DNA of 64,000 nt from Methanothermococcus okinawensis IH1 (lineage in GTDB: Archaea > AGJL01 > Methanococci > Methanococcales > Methanococcaceae). The position numbers were made by a program, and so were the translations under genes. The stretch's first letter is position 1; every line of letters begins with the position of its first letter. The stretch covers positions 310,001-374,000 of the forward strand of contig NC_015636.1 in assembly GCF_000179575.2 (NCBI RefSeq), in the 5' to 3' direction. The notes below the pieces were generated by a model. It was given only the letters and a program-made list of their open reading frames with translations, was not told where the DNA came from and did no database searches. Below, piece after piece: positions 41,689 through 51,611 of the stretch.

Positions 41689-43812
41689 ATGGAAGCTATA
41701 AAATTAGAACCAAATTTAAGGAAGAAATTAAAATATTTGTTGATTTTGACAGGCATGATATTTATGTTTGTATCGCCTGTAATAGCAGAATCAGGTGTAA
41801 ATGTAGTCAATGGATTAAACAATCCATGTAATAATTCATTAGAGGACAATAGCATGCTTGTAAGTATGGCTATTATTATATTGGGAGGTCTATTCGGAGC
41901 TCTATTCTCAAAATGGTTTAAATTATCAAAAATAATAGCAATATTAACTATTTCAGTAGGTTCATTATTGGGATTATATAATTCAATAATGGTAATACTA
42001 TGCAATAAATCCTATGAATTGAATTACTTAGTAGGAAGTATAATTCCAATTGGTTTTAAAATAGACCCTTTAACAATGTTCTTTTCAGGTGTGGTGCTAT
42101 TAATTTCAATCATGGCTGCAATTTACAGTTATGGATATATGGACGATAAAAAAAGAAAATTGGCAACAGGATTCCAGTATTTAAATTTTGCAGTGCTTGT
42201 AGCTTCAATGGTTGGAGTTACAATTTCAAACAACAGTGTTGTTTTCTTGTTATTTTGGGAATTAATGTCGATTTCATCATTTTTATTAGTAATGTTTGAC
42301 GGATTCAAAGAAGAAGTTAAAAAATCTGGTTATATCTATTTAATATATACCCATGCAGGCGGAATGTTCATATTTGCATCATTTGCCTTGGCTTATATGA
42401 GCTCAGGTTCTATAAGTTTTGACAGTTTTTCAAATATACCGGACATTACAAAAATAGCAATATTTTTACTTGGATTTGTAGGTTTCTCATCAAAAGCAGG
42501 AGTATTTCCATTCCATTCATGGTTACCCTATGCTCACCCTGTGGCACCAAGTCATGTTTCAGCCGTAATGTCTGGTGTTATGATTAAAATGGGTATTTAT
42601 GGAATTATAATGTTATTATTGAATCTTGGGATAAATAATATCTATATTGGATATATGATATTGATATTAGGTATATTGTCAGGAATTCTTGGAGTGGCTT
42701 ATGCCCTTGCACAACACGATATTAAAAAACTGCTTGCCTATCACAGTGTAGAAAATATCGGTATCATATTGATAGGTTTAGGTATTGGATTAATTGGAAA
42801 ATATTACAACAATGAAATCATGATGTTGCTTGGATTTGCAGGAGCTCTTCTCCATGTTTTAAACCATGCCTTATTTAAATCATTGCTGTTCATGGGTGCT
42901 GGTGCTGTAATAAAAGCCACTGGAACACACTCCTTAGAAGAAATGGGAGGATTAATGAAAAGAATGCCTATAACAAGTTTGGCTTTTCTTATAGGTTCTC
43001 TTGCAATATCTGGAATACCACCATTTAATGGATTTGTAAGTGAGCTCCTAATATACATGGGTGGATTTAATGGACTTAACAGCTCAGTTGGATTATTAAT
43101 AGCTTCCACATTGGGAATTATTGCATTAGCACTTATAGGTGGTCTTGCAACGGCATGTTTCACCAAGGTATTGGGAATATCATTTTTAGGAGCTCCTAAA
43201 ACAAAAGCCTCAGAAAACGCCAAAGAATCTCCAAAGGTTATGACTATCCCTCAAATAACACTGGCATTAATCTGTATTATAATTGGTATATTTCCGATAT
43301 TCTTTGTAAATCCAATTACAAAAATAGTATATGGTTCAAATCTTGCAGGAATTGATATATGTCCTCAAATCTCAGTATTTCCACACCTTACAGTAATTTA
43401 TTTGATATTAATTGCATTAACGGCATTATTGGTATTATTGAGAACATTAACTTACAGAAATAAACCTATTGTTGAAGCAGGCACTTGGGATTGTGGATAT
43501 AGTAATCCAACGGTAAAAATGCAATACACTGCATCATCCTATGCAAGCCCGATAATAGAATTCTTTAAACCATTTGTAATTATAAACGAGCATAAAAAAC
43601 AGATTAAGGGAGTATTTCCAAATGAAGCAAGTTATGAATCCCATAGTAAAGATTTAGCTGAGGCTATATTCGAAGTATTATTGGTAAAACCGATTTCAGT
43701 AATATTATCATTGTTGAGATATATCAAAGATGGAAACTTCAATTATTATGTGGGATATGTAGTTGTAATTTTGACGATACTCCTATCCTATGTTTATTTA
43801 GTAAGGTGGTAG
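41689..43812 (+). CDS. Membrane subunit of Ehr/hydrogenase-4-like complex (HyfB-like)
   Basis: The 707-residue protein is an antiporter-type subunit of the NuoL/M/N family as in HyfB/HycC. It has about 15 membrane helices, the Glu in LFWELMSISSFLLV, the ion channel lysine in SKAGVFPFHSWLPYAHPVAPSHVSA, a long LAYHSVENIGIILIGLGIG motif and a C-terminal CGYSNPTVKMQYTASS with amphipathic tail. It probably pumps H+ or Na+. The start at ATG 41689 uses GTGAT at 41680; an upstream GTG is part of that site. It is the first gene of six in one transcription direction. Several GAGCTC sites are present. Confidence 0.85.
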   Translation: MEAIKLEPNLRKKLKYLLILTGMIFMFVSPVIAESGVNVVNGLNNPCNNSLEDNSMLVSMAIIILGGLFGALFSKWFKLSKIIAILTISVGSLLGLYNSIMVILCNKSYELNYLVGSIIPIGFKIDPLTMFFSGVVLLISIMAAIYSYGYMDDKKRKLATGFQYLNFAVLVASMVGVTISNNSVVFLLFWELMSISSFLLVMFDGFKEEVKKSGYIYLIYTHAGGMFIFASFALAYMSSGSISFDSFSNIPDITKIAIFLLGFVGFSSKAGVFPFHSWLPYAHPVAPSHVSAVMSGVMIKMGIYGIIMLLLNLGINNIYIGYMILILGILSGILGVAYALAQHDIKKLLAYHSVENIGIILIGLGIGLIGKYYNNEIMMLLGFAGALLHVLNHALFKSLLFMGAGAVIKATGTHSLEEMGGLMKRMPITSLAFLIGSLAISGIPPFNGFVSELLIYMGGFNGLNSSVGLLIASTLGIIALALIGGLATACFTKVLGISFLGAPKTKASENAKESPKVMTIPQITLALICIIIGIFPIFFVNPITKIVYGSNLAGIDICPQISVFPHLTVIYLILIALTALLVLLRTLTYRNKPIVEAGTWDCGYSNPTVKMQYTASSYASPIIEFFKPFVIINEHKKQIKGVFPNEASYESHSKDLAEAIFEVLLVKPISVILSLLRYIKDGNFNYYVGYVVVILTILLSYVYLVRW

Positions 43813-43813
43813 A

Positions 43814-44740
43814 ATGGCATACATTGTAGAATCAATAATATATTATATAATCACGATTTCACTTGCTCCACTGTTTTTAGCTATTATAGATAAGATAAAG
43901 GCATTATCGGTGGGCAAAAAGGGACCTTCTCTGTTTATAAAATACTACGATTTAGTAAGATTCTTAAAAAAGGGACTTGTATATAGTAAAAATACTACTT
44001 GGATATTTAGATTTGCCCCTTTAATTATAATTGCAGTATATTTAATAGCATTGTTATTCTTTCCAATTGCAGGAGAAACACCAATTATATCATTTTCTTA
44101 TGATTTCATAGTTGTAGTATATTTATTTGCACTAAGTAGGTTCTTTCTATTGCTGAGCTCATTAAACACAGCCTCATCATTTGAGGGAATGGGTGCAAGC
44201 AGAGAGGCATTTATGTCGTTCTTAGCAGAGGGTTCTTTATTTATGACATTTATACTGGCGGTAAAACTTACAGGAGCTCCGAGTTTGATGGGCATCTTGG
44301 GTAATGTAGGAGCTCAGGTATTGTGGCATCAGGCTGGAATATTTGCCATATTATCCATAATTGTTATGTTTATGATACTGATTGTAGAAAATGCAAGAAA
44401 ACCAATTGATGACCCAGATACACACTTGGAATTAACCATGATTCATGAAGTAATGATTCTCGATAATAGCGGTCCTGATTTGGGGTTAATGGAACTTGGG
44501 ACATTTCTAAAATTCATATTCTTTGGAGGAATACTTTCAAGATTGATATTTCCAGTAGCCTTTAATATCGGAGCTCTGAATTATTTGGTATTTATAGCAG
44601 GCTTGCTTGTAGTATCCTTTGCCGTAGGAATTATTGAATCCATTGGTGTAAGGTATAAAATTCCAAAAAATACAACTTTCTTAATGACATCATTTGCAAT
44701 TGCTACACTTGCATTGATATTCTCCATAGGGGTGGAATAA
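43814..44740 (+). CDS. Membrane subunit of Ehr/hydrogenase-4-like complex (HyfC/NuoH-like)
   Basis: The 308-residue protein belongs to the NuoH / HycD / HyfC family, the membrane anchor that links the hydrophilic arm to the pumps. It has about eight helices and the loop motifs SVGKKGPSLFIKYYDLVRFLKKG (ubiquinone-site-like region of complex I) and VENARKPIDDPDTHLELTMIHE, with conserved Glu and Asp residues. It starts 1 base after the previous stop with the site AAGGTGG. It is the second gene of the cluster and looks intact. Confidence 0.86.
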   Translation: MAYIVESIIYYIITISLAPLFLAIIDKIKALSVGKKGPSLFIKYYDLVRFLKKGLVYSKNTTWIFRFAPLIIIAVYLIALLFFPIAGETPIISFSYDFIVVVYLFALSRFFLLLSSLNTASSFEGMGASREAFMSFLAEGSLFMTFILAVKLTGAPSLMGILGNVGAQVLWHQAGIFAILSIIVMFMILIVENARKPIDDPDTHLELTMIHEVMILDNSGPDLGLMELGTFLKFIFFGGILSRLIFPVAFNIGALNYLVFIAGLLVVSFAVGIIESIGVRYKIPKNTTFLMTSFAIATLALIFSIGVE

Positions 44741-45379
44741 ATGATTGAAATAATATATTGTGAAAAATTAATTATTGCATTTATAATTGGAACAGTATTA
44801 TTTGCATTATCTACTCATAGGTTATTCTCATTGGTAAAAACAGTAGCTCTTCAAAGTTTTTTAGTATCTACCTTAACGATAGTTCTTGAAGGCGGAGATA
44901 TAACCACTTATGGATTAATTATTGCCCTAAGCACTTTAATAATAAGGTCTTTATTTATACCAAGTTTTCTTGTATATGCCACGAGAAGAGGTAATATTAA
45001 GAGAGAATTGAATCCATTAATTGGATATAGGGCATCCTTATTATTTGGACTAATTGTTATAGCCATAGCTTATATTTGGTCAGGATATCTTGATTTTGAT
45101 ATAACTAAAAAATTACTATTTATTGGAGGAATGACTTTAATAATACCAGCGTTATTCCTTTTAATGGCTAGGAAAAAGGCAATTACACAGGTATCTTCAT
45201 ATTTAATGCTTGAAAATGGTATATCTGTTGTAGGTTTAATGATTGGAAAAAACATGCAATATGTTGTTGAATTTGGAATACTTCTGGATATTCTTATATG
45301 TGTAATGCTTATGACCATATTAATTAATCAGATAAATCAACTATATATCCCCGAAGACCGTAAAAAAATAGAAAAATAA
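44741..45379 (+). CDS. Membrane subunit of Ehr/hydrogenase-4-like complex (HyfE-like)
   Basis: A 212-residue hydrophobic protein with about six to seven helices, matching HyfE in size and position. The first helix (KLIIAFIIGTVLFALSTHRLF) and the SLVKTVALQSFLVSTLT motif are like NuoK-type subunits, and YLMLENGISVVGLMIG carries a buried Glu typical of ion-translocating NuoK-like parts. The start follows GGGGTGGAATAA with no gap from the previous gene. It is followed by 199 A-rich bases before the next subunit. Confidence 0.8.
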   Translation: MIEIIYCEKLIIAFIIGTVLFALSTHRLFSLVKTVALQSFLVSTLTIVLEGGDITTYGLIIALSTLIIRSLFIPSFLVYATRRGNIKRELNPLIGYRASLLFGLIVIAIAYIWSGYLDFDITKKLLFIGGMTLIIPALFLLMARKKAITQVSSYLMLENGISVVGLMIGKNMQYVVEFGILLDILICVMLMTILINQINQLYIPEDRKKIEK

Positions 45380-45578
45380 TAGAAAAATAATAAAATAAAT
45401 AAAAAAATGGATAGAATAAATAAAAAATAGAAAAATAGAAAAAATTAGAGTAAATTAAATTAAAATAAACTAAATTAAATTAAAATAATTAAAAGTTAGA
45501 ATAAAAAATAAAACAATAGTAAGAAGAGAGTAGAACGAAGAAAAATATAAAATATTTATCAAAAACGAGGCGTATATT
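45380..45578. other. A-rich gap inside the complex operon
   Basis: Nearly all of this stretch is A-rich, with repeated AATAAAAAAT and GAAAAATAGA words and almost no C. It separates two subunit genes that would otherwise be tightly packed. It may be a slipped repeat or a leader region. No gene or hairpin is seen. Confidence 0.6.
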
Positions 45579-46997
45579 ATGGATGAATTGGTTGTTATAA
45601 TTCCAGCATTAGCCGGTATTGTAGCATATTTTATAAAGGGAAAATTCACGAGATATATTCCCTTTTTAGCGGCGATAGTGCAGGTTATTATTACCGCATA
45701 TATCTGCATTGAACCAAGCCAAACCATTATGTTAAAGGACTATATATTTATTACACCTCTTGGAAAAATAGTGCTTGGTATAACTTCTTTGTTATTCTTA
45801 ATGGTATCTTATTATTCCATAGATTATCTTAAAAACTCACATTATGAATCAGAAAATATTTACAGCTCCATGTTGTTATTCTTTGTATCAGCAATGAGTT
45901 TAGCGGCAATTTCAGACCATATAATACTTACCTGGATAGCCATTGAAGCCACCACAATTTCAAGTGCTCCATTGATATTCCTACATAAATCAAGAGAATC
46001 CATTGTAGCAACCTGGAAATATCTAATCACATGTTCTGTTGGGATTTCACTTGCATTGTTAGGTTCATTTATAACATTACAGTCAATTTCTCAGCCTGAA
46101 CAGTTATCAGGTCTTTTATTCTCCAATATTATGGCATACACTGGAACAATAAATCCACTGTGGTTTTTGCTTGGATTTGTATTTATTCTCATAGGTTATG
46201 GTACAAAAGTTGGTCTTGCTCCAATGCATATATGGCTTTCAGATGCCCATGGTGAGGCTCCAAGTCCAGCATCTGCTTTATTATCCGGAGCTCTGTTAAA
46301 CTGTGCATTCTTACCAATATATAAATTCAATGTTCTTGCAGGACATTTTGGATTGGAGAACATTACAAATCACATGCTTATGGCTCTTGGTTTATTCTCG
46401 GTATTTATAGCGGCTGCATTTATGCCTGCTCAAAAGGATTACAAAAGATTGCTTGCCTATTCAAGTATTGAAAACATGGGCATTATTGCATTGGGAACAG
46501 GAATTGGAGGAATTGCATTGTTAGGGTCAATATTTCACATGATAAACCATTCCCTTATAAAATGTGCCTTATTCTTAGCCACAGGAAATATGCTTATTAA
46601 ATATGGAACAAAGGATATCTCAAAGGTGACAAATTTCTTTAAACTATTACCAAAAACTGCGTTTGCATTCACATTGGGAGCTATTGGTATTATGGGATTT
46701 CCACCGCTTGGATTATTCCTAAGTGAATTATTGATAATATTTGGGGCATTTGCCAATCATTATTATTTAATAGGATTCTTATTTATAACAGGCTTAATCT
46801 TAGTAATAGCAGGATTTTCCAAAAAAATCATTCAGATGTGTTATAATACTTCAAATCCAATTAATCAACTTAATCCAGTTAAAGAAAGTTTTGGTTTATA
46901 TGCACCAAGTTTAACATTATTAATTATTTCATTAGTAATTACTGCACTTATGTTTAGTCCATATCAAGACATTTTATTAAATTTCCTATTGCATTGA
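45579..46997 (+). CDS. Membrane subunit of Ehr/hydrogenase-4-like complex (HyfF-like)
   Basis: A 472-residue protein of the NuoL/M/N family in the shorter HyfF form, with about 13-14 helices. It has LTWIAIEATTISSAPLIFLHKS (helix with catalytic Glu), GTKVGLAPMHIWLSDAHGEAPSPASALLSG (the channel lysine and His) and LLAYSSIENMGIIALGTGIGG. It is a second pump-like subunit besides the HyfB-like one, so this complex has two antiporter-type parts. The start follows GAGGCG. The stop is two bases before a ribosome binding site for the next gene. Confidence 0.85.
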   Translation: MDELVVIIPALAGIVAYFIKGKFTRYIPFLAAIVQVIITAYICIEPSQTIMLKDYIFITPLGKIVLGITSLLFLMVSYYSIDYLKNSHYESENIYSSMLLFFVSAMSLAAISDHIILTWIAIEATTISSAPLIFLHKSRESIVATWKYLITCSVGISLALLGSFITLQSISQPEQLSGLLFSNIMAYTGTINPLWFLLGFVFILIGYGTKVGLAPMHIWLSDAHGEAPSPASALLSGALLNCAFLPIYKFNVLAGHFGLENITNHMLMALGLFSVFIAAAFMPAQKDYKRLLAYSSIENMGIIALGTGIGGIALLGSIFHMINHSLIKCALFLATGNMLIKYGTKDISKVTNFFKLLPKTAFAFTLGAIGIMGFPPLGLFLSELLIIFGAFANHYYLIGFLFITGLILVIAGFSKKIIQMCYNTSNPINQLNPVKESFGLYAPSLTLLIISLVITALMFSPYQDILLNFLLH

Positions 46998-47007
46998 GGT
47001 GAATAGA

Positions 47008-48564
47008 ATGGGATTCTTAAAAATACACAATGGTGTGCCCGTAAATATTGATGACATACCAGTATTATCATTTGAGGAATTTAAAGAGAAAGTTTTAAAA
47101 TTTACAGAAAATGGGTATATTGTTCATCATTTTGCAGTTCCATTTGCTAAAATTAATAATATTGAAAATAATAGTAATAATAAATATATAATTTATTCTG
47201 TTCTAAGAAACGAAGATGGATTGTATGTGGTAAGCACGATAGTTTCCAACTCCTACGAATCACTTTCACAGTATAACGTAAAATTTCAAATGTTCGAACG
47301 AGAAATTGCAGAACAGTATGGTATTATTCCAAAAAATCATCCATGGTTTAAATCCGTTAGATACCATAAAAATTATGTTGGAAATGAGGACGCATTTGGC
47401 AACGATTATAATAAATCAATTCCTGGAAATTATCCATTTTACGAAGTTAAAGGGGAAGAAATACATCAAGTTGCAGTGGGTCCTGTTCATGCAGGAATTA
47501 TAGAACCAGGACATTTTAGATTTAACTGCATAGGTGAAAAAATTCTAAACCTCGAAATGGTGCATGGCTATCAACATAGGGGCATTGAAAAACAACTTAT
47601 GAACTGCAAAAAAAATATATTGCCTCCATTAATTGAGTCAGTAGCAGGGGATACTGTAATTGGAAATAGCATTTGTTTTTCAGAAGCCATTGAAGGATTA
47701 TGCGATTACAATACGGATGAACATTTATTAAATTATAGAAGATTATTACTTGAAATAGAAAGAATTGCAAATCATATTGGAACTCTTGGAGGTCTTGCAG
47801 GAGATGCAGGCTATTTACCAACAGCAGCATATTATGGTAGAATTAGAGGGGACTTCCTCAACATGTTTGTGTTGATATGCGGTAATAGATTTGGCAGGAG
47901 CTCAGTACGACCATTCGGAGCTCCTTTTAAACTCGACGATGATAAGATAATAGAGCTCATAAAAAGGTTTGAAACTCTTAAAAAAGAAGTTATAGATGTT
48001 GGAAACCTAATGCTTGATAATCCAGAGGTTCTTGGAAGATTTGACTATACAGGCATGGTAGATACTAAAACTGCCAAATTAATAGGCATGGTAGGTCCAG
48101 CAGGTAGAGCCTCAGGAATAAATTACGATGTAAGAAAGAGTTTTTCAAATGCTAAGGACATCTATGACCGAGGTATAGAAATCGTAGTTAGAAAAGATGG
48201 TGCTGTTAGTTCCAGGGCAAAAACATACTTCAAAGAAACGATAAATTCAATAGATTTTTGTATAGGTCTTCTTAAAGTTGCAGATTTTCAAATTAATAAT
48301 AGTAGTAATAATAATACAGATATAGAATCGGAAATAGCATTAAAACCTAACAGCTTCATAGTTACTATGGAAGAAGCTTGGAGGGGTGAGCTCTCCCACT
48401 GTATAATAACGGACGAAAACGGAAGGATAATTAGATATAAAATAAAAGACCCTTCATTCCATAACTGGAATGCCCTTGAATTAGCCGTTAGAAATGAAGG
48501 AATATATGATTTCCCACTTTGTAATAAAAGTTTTAATTTATCATACTGCGGTTTTGACCTTTAA
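47008..48564 (+). CDS. Large catalytic-like subunit lacking nickel ligands (HyfG-like; NuoC-NuoD fusion)
   Basis: The start at ATG 47008 follows GAGGTGA. Residues 1-140 are a NuoC-like domain (FEREIAEQYGIIPKNHPWFKSVRYHK), residues 150-519 the NuoD/hydrogenase large-subunit domain (GHFRFN, HGYQHRGIEKQL, RPFGAPF). In NiFe hydrogenases two CxxC motifs hold the metal site. Here the N-terminal one is ESVAGDTVIG (near residue 210) and the C-terminal one DPSFHNWNAL (near 481), with no cysteine. It therefore should not bind nickel or make H2 like Ech/Hyf. It fits the Ehr (energy-converting hydrogenase related) type. Its electron acceptor is unknown. Confidence 0.87.
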   Translation: MGFLKIHNGVPVNIDDIPVLSFEEFKEKVLKFTENGYIVHHFAVPFAKINNIENNSNNKYIIYSVLRNEDGLYVVSTIVSNSYESLSQYNVKFQMFEREIAEQYGIIPKNHPWFKSVRYHKNYVGNEDAFGNDYNKSIPGNYPFYEVKGEEIHQVAVGPVHAGIIEPGHFRFNCIGEKILNLEMVHGYQHRGIEKQLMNCKKNILPPLIESVAGDTVIGNSICFSEAIEGLCDYNTDEHLLNYRRLLLEIERIANHIGTLGGLAGDAGYLPTAAYYGRIRGDFLNMFVLICGNRFGRSSVRPFGAPFKLDDDKIIELIKRFETLKKEVIDVGNLMLDNPEVLGRFDYTGMVDTKTAKLIGMVGPAGRASGINYDVRKSFSNAKDIYDRGIEIVVRKDGAVSSRAKTYFKETINSIDFCIGLLKVADFQINNSSNNNTDIESEIALKPNSFIVTMEEAWRGELSHCIITDENGRIIRYKIKDPSFHNWNALELAVRNEGIYDFPLCNKSFNLSYCGFDL

Positions 48565-48576
48565 TGAGGGGATACT

Positions 48577-49332
48577 ATGAGTATATTTAACAATGTAATT
48601 ACAAATAGATTAACACAGGGATATAGAACTGTCGAATTTCCAAGCGATAAAATAAACCTTCCAAAAGCATACAGAGGAAGACCCGTTTTAAATCAGGATG
48701 CATCAGATGAGGATGTGCAAAAGGTAGCTTCACTCTGTCCAGCAGGTGCCGTAAATCCAGAGGATAGAACTCTTGACTTAGGTAAATGCCTATTCTGCGG
48801 CAAATGTCAAACTATAAAACAGGATTTTATAAAATTTACAAGAGATTATAGGATGTTTGCCTTAAAAAGAGAGGATTTAATAATAAAGGATATATTAAAA
48901 GAACCTAAAATGGACAATTCAAAAATTAAAAAGATAAAAAAATTATTTGGAAAATCCGTATATCTAAGATATGTTTGTGCAGGTGGATGCAATGCCTGCG
49001 ATGCCGATGTAAATGTGTTAAATACGCCAGTTTATGATTTATCAAGGTTTGGCATTAAATTTGCAGCTTCTCCAAGACATGCCGATGGTCTTGTGGTTAC
49101 GGGACCTATCACCAAAAATATGGAGCTCGCACTTATGAAAACATATAACGCCATCCCTTCTCCAAAATGTGTAATAGCAGTTGGAGCTTGTGCTATATCA
49201 GGTGGATTATTTAGGGAAAATGAGGAAGTAGTTGGAGGCGTTGATAAAATATTACCTGTGGATTTATATATTCCAGGATGCCCACCACACCCATTTACAA
49301 ATTTATATGCATTTGTGAAATTCTTTAAATAA
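48577..49332 (+). CDS. Small iron-sulfur subunit of the complex (ferredoxin + HyfI/NuoB-like)
   Basis: The 251-residue protein joins a ferredoxin-like N-terminal part with one 4Fe-4S set (LCPAGAVNPED and CLFCGKC, about 53-83) to a NuoB/hydrogenase small-subunit domain: CAGGCNACDADVN, RHADGLVVTGPITKNME, GACAISGGLF and PGCPPHP, whose cysteines hold the N2-like cluster. It would pass electrons to the large subunit. Only one ferredoxin cluster is present where HyfH-type proteins have two. It is the last gene of the cluster. It suggests ferredoxin as the partner, which is an inference. Confidence 0.87.
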   Translation: MSIFNNVITNRLTQGYRTVEFPSDKINLPKAYRGRPVLNQDASDEDVQKVASLCPAGAVNPEDRTLDLGKCLFCGKCQTIKQDFIKFTRDYRMFALKREDLIIKDILKEPKMDNSKIKKIKKLFGKSVYLRYVCAGGCNACDADVNVLNTPVYDLSRFGIKFAASPRHADGLVVTGPITKNMELALMKTYNAIPSPKCVIAVGACAISGGLFRENEEVVGGVDKILPVDLYIPGCPPHPFTNLYAFVKFFK

Positions 49333-49391
49333 TAGAGTATAGAAATAGTGAATTATAGGAGCTCCTAAAAAATTCCTAAAATTTTATACAT

Positions 49392-50439
49392 CTATTTTTT
49401 TAAATCTCTTTTTCTTATTTCATAACATTCTTTTATTAATGGAATTATTTTATCTAATTCATTATTTTTTTTCAAGTACATAACGCAGTAATTATACTTA
49501 TCATTCCACCGCTTAATCATATCATTATTTTGATACTTTCTTTTAAAGTTGCCATAACTATCTTTTCCAAAACACAAATTTAATTCAATTCCTGATTTCT
49601 GGAAAGTTATATTTACAAAAGTTCCTTTAAAATTATTTGATACTTTATAAGCAATATATTTTTGACGTGGTATTATAAATATAATCTCCCCTATCTTCAA
49701 AATTTGTTTTTTTAATTCGTTGTATAATTCAACAATATTATTGGGTTTTCCATTTAAATGATATTCTTCTGTGTAATTTGATTTATTATTAATGTTATGC
49801 ATATTTTTATTATTTTTATCGGTATTTCCGTTGTTGGTTCGTGGTTCTTTATTGTAAGTATATAATTTATTAAACAGATGAATATGTTCCTCTAAGCAGT
49901 TAGAGTTTTTTCTTTTAAATGTTTTAAATTCTATTGTCTTTATATCGTGGTATTTTGATAATCCATTGAGCCCGTTTTAACTTTATTGGTTATTTCATCA
50001 ATTATTATTACAATTGAAGGTCTCGTATTTATTATATCAAATATATATTTGTAAATCTCATTAATATTGTTTGTTTCAAATATTACTTTTTTATATGGGT
50101 CGTTTTTAACTTCATTATAAAATTTATCTGACAATTCTTTTTTAGTATTTGGATTGTCAATGGCGTCTAAAAATCTCATAATTTGAGAATTTACATGACT
50201 ACATATATCGTGGTCTTTTAATTCTACTTCAACAATATACCAATTTTTGTTTTTTAAATCCACTACAAAGGCATCGGGGATAGTTCCAACATTAGCCATC
50301 GTTTTTATTTTAGATTTATTAAATAATAATATATTATCTCCAAAAATTTCTTTGTGGTGCTCAAAAACCATTTTCTCCAATTCATTCTCATATTTATATT
50401 GTATTGTATGTATTCTACCCCGTCTTTTAGCAAAATCAT
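49392..50439 (-). pseudogene. Broken nuclease-like + DUF5655 gene (two frame breaks)
   Basis: Three frame segments make one protein when joined. Start ATG 50439 has a very good AAGGTGG site and gives MILLKDGVEYIQY. Near 50401 the reading moves to the -1 frame (KYENELEKMVFEHHKEIFGD ... GTIPDAFVVDLKNKNWYIVEVELK), which has the PD-(D/E)xK-type Asp and ExE residues of DUF91-like nucleases. Near 49976 it moves again by -1 to HDIKTIEFKTFKRKN and then the DUF5655 domain (YTEEYHLNGKP, NNIVELYNELKKQILKIGE). Adding one base at each break gives exactly 349 codons. The gene is thus likely decayed, or the reads have two missing bases. A defence-like or repair role is possible. Confidence 0.7.
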
Positions 50440-50467
50440 ATTTCCACCTTATTTTTAAAATTTATAT

Positions 50468-51502
50468 CTAAAATATATTAAAATAATAGTGAATTATCAA
50501 AATCACCACATAACCAACCAATACAAATGGAACAAATGGGTATGTTGTAATTATATTCAATTCATCAGGTAGTTTTCCTTCTTTATGTAAATTTTGCAGG
50601 AGCCCTACATCTTCTTTATATAGTCCTTCCCCATCGGTCATAATTATTTTATCGTACTCATTATTTTTTCCCAATTCTGCATTCACCATTTGCTTAAATC
50701 TTTTTAAAATGTTTGCACTTTCTACTTTAACATTATTATCCTTTAAATAAACCATATCCCTTAATATATCTCCCTCCTTTAATTCAGATATGGGTTTTTT
50801 TGAGGATATCTCTGCACCTGTTAAAGCATAAATTACTATGGATATAAGGGTGAGCTCACCTAAATATATAAAAAATGAAAGGAGAATATTGTTGTTTATA
50901 AAATAATTACTATCCACTAAATATAATCCTATTAAATAAATTGGTGCTAAATAACCTGATTTTTTTATAATATCTTTATATTTCGGTATTTTTCGAGATA
51001 TGACTATTGAAATTATAATATAAGCCCAAAGGAAAAGCGTTGCATATGGAACATGATAATGATTTAATAGATATATCAAAAAACCAAATACCACAGCTAA
51101 ACCTGTTGATGAGGGAATGATATCCTTCCAATATCTCTTCAATATATTGGTCATAGGATATAATGCCGCCAATCCTGCACTTATTCCTATTAAAAGTAAT
51201 ATGGATTTTGGAATATGGAATATACTTCCACCACCTACAAACAGTGGAGCTAATACAGTAAATACTTTTATATCTCCACCACCCATACCTATTCCAAGTA
51301 TCAAACATAAAATTAAGGTTGCAAAAAATGCCCAAATAGATTCAATACCAAATAAATAATATCCAATGGGTAAATTTATCAATAACATTAAAATAACGAT
51401 GATATGTGGAATCTCTCTTTTTTTAATGTCTGTATAAGAGGCTATAGCTAAAAGGACAAAATTAATAATATATGCAATAGTTAAATAATTAAAATCAATC
51501 AT
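50468..51502 (-). CDS. eppA: Type IV prepilin peptidase, EppA-like
   Basis: The 344-residue A24-family aspartic protease has both catalytic motifs: SYTDIKKREIP (about 19-29) and GIGMGGGDIKVF (about 72-83, the GxGD box), inside a bundle of about seven helices. The C-terminal third is a soluble domain (GAEISSKKPISELKEGDIL, MVNAELGKNNEYDKIIM), which the shorter FlaK/preflagellin peptidases lack, so EppA, which processes pilins in Methanococcus, fits better. ATG 51502 is preferred since GTGATG precedes it; an in-frame ATG at 51511 is also possible. A free-standing gene. Confidence 0.82.
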   Translation of the reverse strand: MIDFNYLTIAYIINFVLLAIASYTDIKKREIPHIIVILMLLINLPIGYYLFGIESIWAFFATLILCLILGIGMGGGDIKVFTVLAPLFVGGGSIFHIPKSILLLIGISAGLAALYPMTNILKRYWKDIIPSSTGLAVVFGFLIYLLNHYHVPYATLFLWAYIIISIVISRKIPKYKDIIKKSGYLAPIYLIGLYLVDSNYFINNNILLSFFIYLGELTLISIVIYALTGAEISSKKPISELKEGDILRDMVYLKDNNVKVESANILKRFKQMVNAELGKNNEYDKIIMTDGEGLYKEDVGLLQNLHKEGKLPDELNIITTYPFVPFVLVGYVVILIIHYYFNIF

Positions 51503-51611
51503 ATACATCACATCTTAGTTATACTGAGTTAAATAAAATAAAATCTCTCTATATTATACTACATTATAATATATACATACTATAACATACTATACTTTTT
51601 TAATGTATTAT

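Noticed and set aside
42804-43223. Minus-strand frame opposite the HyfB-like gene
   Set aside because: It mirrors a membrane-protein gene, a common source of false frames.
47008-48564. Active NiFe hydrogenase or formate hydrogenlyase
   Set aside because: Both nickel-binding CxxC motifs are absent and there is no formate dehydrogenase gene nearby.
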